A stretch of 64,000 bases of DNA from the NCBI GenBank assembly GCA_961205875.1, contig OY540813.1:9271001-9335000 (forward strand), written 5' to 3'. Positions 59,547-64,000 of the stretch are shown here, in pieces. Under the pieces are notes generated by a model. It worked only from the letters and a program-made list of their open reading frames with translations, ran no database searches and was not told the DNA's origin. Origin of the DNA: Sialis fuliginosa. Taxonomy: Eukaryota > Arthropoda > Insecta > Megaloptera > Sialidae. Made by a program: the position numbers and the translations under genes. How positions within the stretch are numbered: position 1 is the stretch's first letter; every line of letters starts with the position of its first letter.

Positions 59547-59651
59547 ATGGTGTTTCTTGTCCTTTTTTGTGCCGGTGCATTTTCTCTACTCACGTACGTT
59601 GGAGAAGAAAAAAAGGAATCCAACAGCGATGAGTTGAAAGACATACATTAA
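59547..59651 (+). CDS. 34-residue secreted or membrane microprotein candidate
   Basis: ATG 59547 in good context (ACAATGG) to TAA 59649. Residues 1-18 are hydrophobic with small residues (MVFLVLFCAGAFSLLTYV), as in a signal peptide or signal anchor. Residues 19-34 are strongly charged (GEEKKESNSDELKDIH). This two-part layout is typical of real short secreted or single-pass proteins and is unlike random translation of this DNA. The coding block is GC-richer than the flanks. No splice site interrupts it. No polyadenylation signal is close. It is not recognised; it could also be the last exon of a longer gene. Confidence 0.38.
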   Translation: MVFLVLFCAGAFSLLTYVGEEKKESNSDELKDIH

Positions 59652-60051
59652 TTTAATTTCTTTATTCGGCTACTGTGTATTAAATTTGAAAACCGGTACT
59701 TGTATTATATCTGCCTCAATATTATGTATGTCTGATTCAGTGACGGAGACACTAGAACTTATTTGAAACTAATATATTATTGTTTTGCTTTAATTTATAG
59801 TTTCATATCAAATATTTAAGATAATTAGCAAAATAAAATATCAACTAATTATTTCATATTTCGACAACATTTATAACATTCTTACTATCAATATTATTAA
59901 ATATAATAAAAACTATATGTAATAATCTTAAAATGTACATATATAAACTTTTTAACATTTTATATTTGTTTATTTATTTTTTTCAATATTCGTAATCAAT
60001 TAGAACTAACCACATTAATTCTAATCACCTTTAAAGTTTCGTGTGACCGTC

Positions 60052-60059
60052 CGCCACTG
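60052..60059 (-). repeat. Solo CAGTGGCGGAC transposon end
   Basis: - strand TTCAGTGGCGGACGGTCACA. No partner found. Confidence 0.35.
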
Positions 60060-60112
60060 AACTCAATATTATGTGTCTGATTCATCTGAAACAACTTTTA
60101 GATTATGTAGCA

Positions 60113-60135
60113 TCACTAGAGGGCCCTCTGGCGCT
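60113..60135. promoter_or_regulatory. Two overlapping convergent CTCF-like cores
   Basis: TCACTAGAGGGCCC on + and AGCGCCAGAGGGCCC on - share GGGCCC. Each matches the CTCF core (CACYAGRKGGCRS or CGCCAGAGGGC). A CpG-bearing patch (GCGTCCGGGCGATG) follows. Motif match only. Confidence 0.35.
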
Positions 60136-60895
60136 TTAGCTCGCGTCCGGGCGATGTTTTTTTTACAAACTAGAAGGCGTTTTCCGATATAATAATATCT
60201 TGACCTACCTCGTCCAATGCCTCAGGTAATGTTTTTGTACTAACACTGCCAGCTTTTTACTCATTTTGTATTTTATGCTTTTATTTTACGATTTTAATCA
60301 GGTTGTGTATACCGTTTGTTCTTTTTTAATAAAAATAAACTAAAAAATACAGAACATGCAATTGGTAATACACTACTAAACTTGTGTGTAATTTTGAAAT
60401 CAATAAAATATTGTTTAAGTAGGTTGAAATCATTTTGCAGGTTCTCTGTAATTATTTATTATTTACACTTTCATTTAAGTAACACAGTTTCTACTGAAGT
60501 AAAATACAATCTTTTGAAAATACAATTTTATATAATTATGTCAAGATCATGTATTAAATAAAAAAAGTCATTTACAAAAATATTTTTAAAAAAGTATTTG
60601 TTTACTCATAAAAAAATTATATTACAGGAATTTTGGTCAATATTGCACAAACAGTACCAATTAGTAAACTACACATACATATATTATAAACGATATGTTA
60701 CAAAATATTTTTATTTTAAATCAATATTGATCAGTTTACAAAAAATATTGATATTCAACTGACAATGAGCTAAATATATTAATCATTAAAAATTTTTTTT
60801 CTTATTTTTTCATTTACTTATATATAAACCTACATATATGTGTATAACTGCTCTAATATTTTATTAGTGAAAAACAATAAATAATCAGTATTCAG

Positions 60896-60942
60896 ATATT
60901 GATAGCCATACTATTCTGGGAAGTTGGTTGTGTGGACCTCAG
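60896..60942 (+). CDS. 47-nt possible internal exon
   Basis: Acceptor AG 60894-60895, donor CAG|GTGAGT at 60943, an almost perfect donor. With entry phase 1 it reads IDSHTILGSWLCGPQ. Another phase reads ILIAILFWEVGCVDL, so the frame is undecided. No partner exons identified. Confidence 0.25.
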
Positions 60943-61439
60943 GTGAGTGCTGATAATTTTCTTTTAATCTTCGTATTATTATACTTACATTTTCTCATTT
61001 TTCAGATTTTTCTTATTATTGCTTTAGGAGATATATGGACTAAATATGTTTACGATTTTTTTGAAAATGTATTCAACAATGATTGTAATAACAACAAAAC
61101 GTTTACGTATTGAAATTTCTTTAATTGTTTGATATACTATCTTCGCCGGAATTAAATAATTGATAACTCATTGGCCTCCCTTAGAATTTTCGAAAAACTT
61201 AAAATTTAATTTTTATAAGTTATATCTATAATTGGTTCACAATTTATTATAATTATACCAAATCTCATCTTTCTAGGTCAAACAATTAACTAGCTAAAAG
61301 TCTCTGACATACAGACAGATAGAAGCAGTGTTAACTCCATAAATGTTTTTTTTTTCAATACAACACTAAAAAACTATATTTTATACCTAATTATTCGATA
61401 CAAAATACATTTTGCAAAATAAAAATCCATATACAGTAG

Positions 61440-61555
61440 TATCCAATTCAAGGGTATATTACATACACAAATAAATACACACAAGTACACAATTCAAGCA
61501 AGTTCAACCATTGATTATTGCCACGAGTGTGTATGTGTATGTGTGTATACGTGTA
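61440..61555. repeat. CA/TG microsatellite cluster
   Basis: Interrupted CACA/AAATACAC on the left and GTGTATGTGTATGTGTGTAT on the right, separated by unique sequence. Simple repeats. Confidence 0.7.
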
Positions 61556-62044
61556 TAGGAGCTCAGGTGTTGGAAGTATAGAAGTATATGATTGATGTTA
61601 TATTTTTTATTACAAACATCAAGTCGCGAATGATTTATGAATCTGGACTTGAAAATTGTATATTATAAAGCGTATTTATACATACATACAAACGCATTCA
61701 AGTCTTCTCGTTGGAAGTAATATTTAATAAGGTAATACTTGTGCAAGACCAGTTGTCGATACGTCGTGTTTTATATATAAAAATAATAATGTTTGTTGCA
61801 ATTAATTCACATTTTATTTATAAAATACATGTGACTTGCTATTTCTTCTTTATTGTTGTTACAATAATATAATATGTATAGGTTTATAATAATATCTATT
61901 GGAGATGTTACAGAACTCCGTATATAAAACTACTCTGACCATTGAAAGCGTAAATAATTATTTCGAATAGTTTCCTACTCACTGCCCAAGCCCAGAGACA
62001 CCAATTGCTGGCAAAAAAATACTATGTAAAATATAAGTATTTTA

Positions 62045-62449
62045 ACTATAAAATTTTTAATTTTAGATTTCGTTATTTAGAAAATGACGTAAAAAGTTGA
62101 AATTTCTAAACTGAAGATCAGTATCTCAAATCGTTCTCGAGTTACAGACGTTTGGTAACTTTTGAACGGTTGATCGAAATTGATTTTAGTTGACGGATTT
62201 AAAATCAGCGTGTCAAAATAATATTTGTAATACTATAATACATGTGAAATTATCGAATTTTGAAGTATTTTAATTATGAGAAACGGTTCAATTGCGGCCA
62301 TTTTTCTCAAAAGTTATGAAAAAATTAAAACTTTGAGAGTCTACATATATCTCGAGAACGGTTTGAGATAGACCTGCAGCAACTTTTCACGTTATTTTCT
62401 ATACAATAATCGTACTTTTAACAAAATTTAAAATTCCAAATTTTATAGT
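62045..62449. mobile_element. Foldback element
   Basis: Arms match at three spaced blocks: ACTATAAAATTT at the ends, TAGAAAATGACGTAAAAAG against (reversed) TAGAAAATAACGTGAAAAG, and ATCTCAAATCGTTCTCGAG against ATCTCAAACCGTTCTCGAG. The centre contains AACGGTTCAATTGCGGCC. Non-coding, no clear target duplication. Confidence 0.6.
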
Positions 62450-63399
62450 GAAATTCCATACATCAAATTAAATTTTTTTATAGAAATAAGAAATAAAATC
62501 ATAAAATCCCCTATGGAATCAATCCGAGGTGGGTGATGGTTAATAAAATGAAAAATAAAATTTTAGTTATCCTGAAAAATATTTTTTAAATGTTTATATA
62601 GGTCATATAAAATAGAATGTCATTTCTCACAATCATTGACAATATTTTTTTCAAAGACATGTTGAACAAGATTTCAGATGCGACGAGCATCTTGAATGAC
62701 AGCATATTTTCTATCATTTATTATATGAAATATTCATCTCGCAAAGGGTCTCTGCCTTTATTATTTGCACCAACGGTTTCAACTAATCCTGTTTTGTTTA
62801 AATCACTTATTCCTCTATAAGTGGTTATTACAAGCCCTACATTTCTCTCATAAGTACTGTCGAATAAAAGCAATTACATATTTTGTTTGCAAATATTCAT
62901 AACAAAAAATAGTGAGAAAAAATAACAATAATGCCATACAACAGCTGCCGAGAGATCGGCTTATACCCAAGATTAGTTAGAAAATGTGCATGTACTGATT
63001 ATTTTCGATTTTCATAAATCTTTTTTATGTTAATCCTAAAATATACAAATACTCCGCATTATATATACAAGTACCTACTATTGAGTATTGTTAATAGGTA
63101 TATGATTGTATAAAATATTTTACTATATGCAAAGTTCTCTAATGCGACTATATTGTTTGAACAATTATTTAAAACATTATAATTAAGAAAACAAATTAAG
63201 TACTTATGTACTTTTTTAATTAAAATCTACATGAACACATGCACATATAAAGGAAATGTCAGAAAAAGAGATGATCTAGCAGATTAAAATGCATAGTAGA
63301 AAAAAAAATTAAAATCAGTTTAACTATTGTTAATTTTCACTCGTATATTTTCAATCGTATTTTTAAAACTCTTTAATTTAATAGTATATATTTGTATTG

Positions 63400-63465
63400 C
63401 CCCCACAAAGGTGGGAGATAACAAGGCTCTAGCCTAAGAGCCCAGAGCTAAACGGGGCCCGGCTT
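63400..63465 (-). mobile_element. GC-rich transposon fragment
   Basis: - strand GCCGGGCCCCGTTTAGCTCT, then GGGCTCTTAGGCTAGAGC and CCACCTTTGTGGGGGC. It resembles interiors of CAGTGGCG-type MITEs (compare 1230-1275, GGGGCCC). No ends seen. Confidence 0.3.
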
Positions 63466-63469
63466 TAAT

Positions 63470-64000
63470 TTTTATTATATAATTTTTTATAATTCTCATG
63501 AACTCATGTTACTAATAAACAAGTACCTCTTTATTAACTCAATTTAATTACCAAAACCCTCAAACATAGTTTTTTTTGTTAATTATAACCTTTTATTTTG
63601 TATATGTTTTTTCTCTAGTAATTGACAATATAAAACCAGTAAGGAACAACACCCAGTGATGAACACTTGCTAAAGATTAGTACTACATTTACATAAGAAA
63701 ATATACCTTTCTTGATAGTGTGCCGAACCGCGATAATTATTTCCTCACTGTTTTTATACAAAATGATCAATTATCGTCAAATCACGCTGTAAGACAGTTA
63801 AATGTATATAAATTTATATCCAGTAATAGCAGTAATCAAATATCAACAAATATTTCGAATTCAGTACATTCAATTTAAAAATGTACAATACTGGTGCCAG
63901 TACCTTATCTCTAAATATGGATTACGTCCGTAAAGGTTTTAATAAATCTTGTATATCTACAACATAAATAAACGTATCGTGGAATTATTCAACCAAATAT
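63470..64000. other. A+T-rich stretch to window edge
   Basis: No gene or repeat I can support. Confidence 0.5.

Overview
The window is about three-quarters A+T with no ribosome-binding sites, no operons and no reading frame much beyond 100 codons. It contains GT-AG splice signals, AATAAA signals and DNA transposons of mariner, piggyBac-like and hAT-like type. This fits a nuclear chromosome of an arthropod, most likely an insect. The order cannot be fixed from what I can read. I see no rRNA, tRNA, CRISPR array or bacterial gene.

Most of the window is intergenic or intronic. The best gene evidence is the last coding exon of a + strand gene (673-786, strong splice acceptor, stop, polyadenylation signal) whose body lies left of the window. 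A two-exon + strand model at 6553-7043 is coherent except for a one-base slip in an A-run. Weaker candidates are a possible + strand first exon (20135-20176) facing a - strand TATA/Inr promoter (21690-21724), a 34-codon signal-peptide-like ORF (59547-59651), a 91-codon membrane-protein-like ORF behind an initiator (55893-56168), and several single exons supported only by a splice site and composition.

The rest is layered mobile DNA. Datable by their ends are a hAT-like MITE (1172-1290), two TTAA-flanked piggyBac-like elements (9290-9695, 49463-49723), a TA-flanked internally deleted mariner with a broken transposase (27249-27755), a 91-bp TA-flanked MITE (15292-15382), a near-perfect hairpin MITE (18468-18608), two related CCGGTATTATAAAG-ended elements (4199-4508, 18679-18993) and three long foldbacks (26663-27155, 53721-54511, 62045-62449). 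A candidate 2-kb inverted-repeat element (47107-49150) encloses a three-exon, frame-broken gene with a SAM-like N-terminus. Fossil coding stretches, one resembling a LINE reverse transcriptase, lie between 22475 and 31220 on the - strand.

No pathway or operon logic links the genes. In an A+T-rich sequence short open frames are common, so every small ORF below is a hypothesis ranked by splice signals, composition and context.
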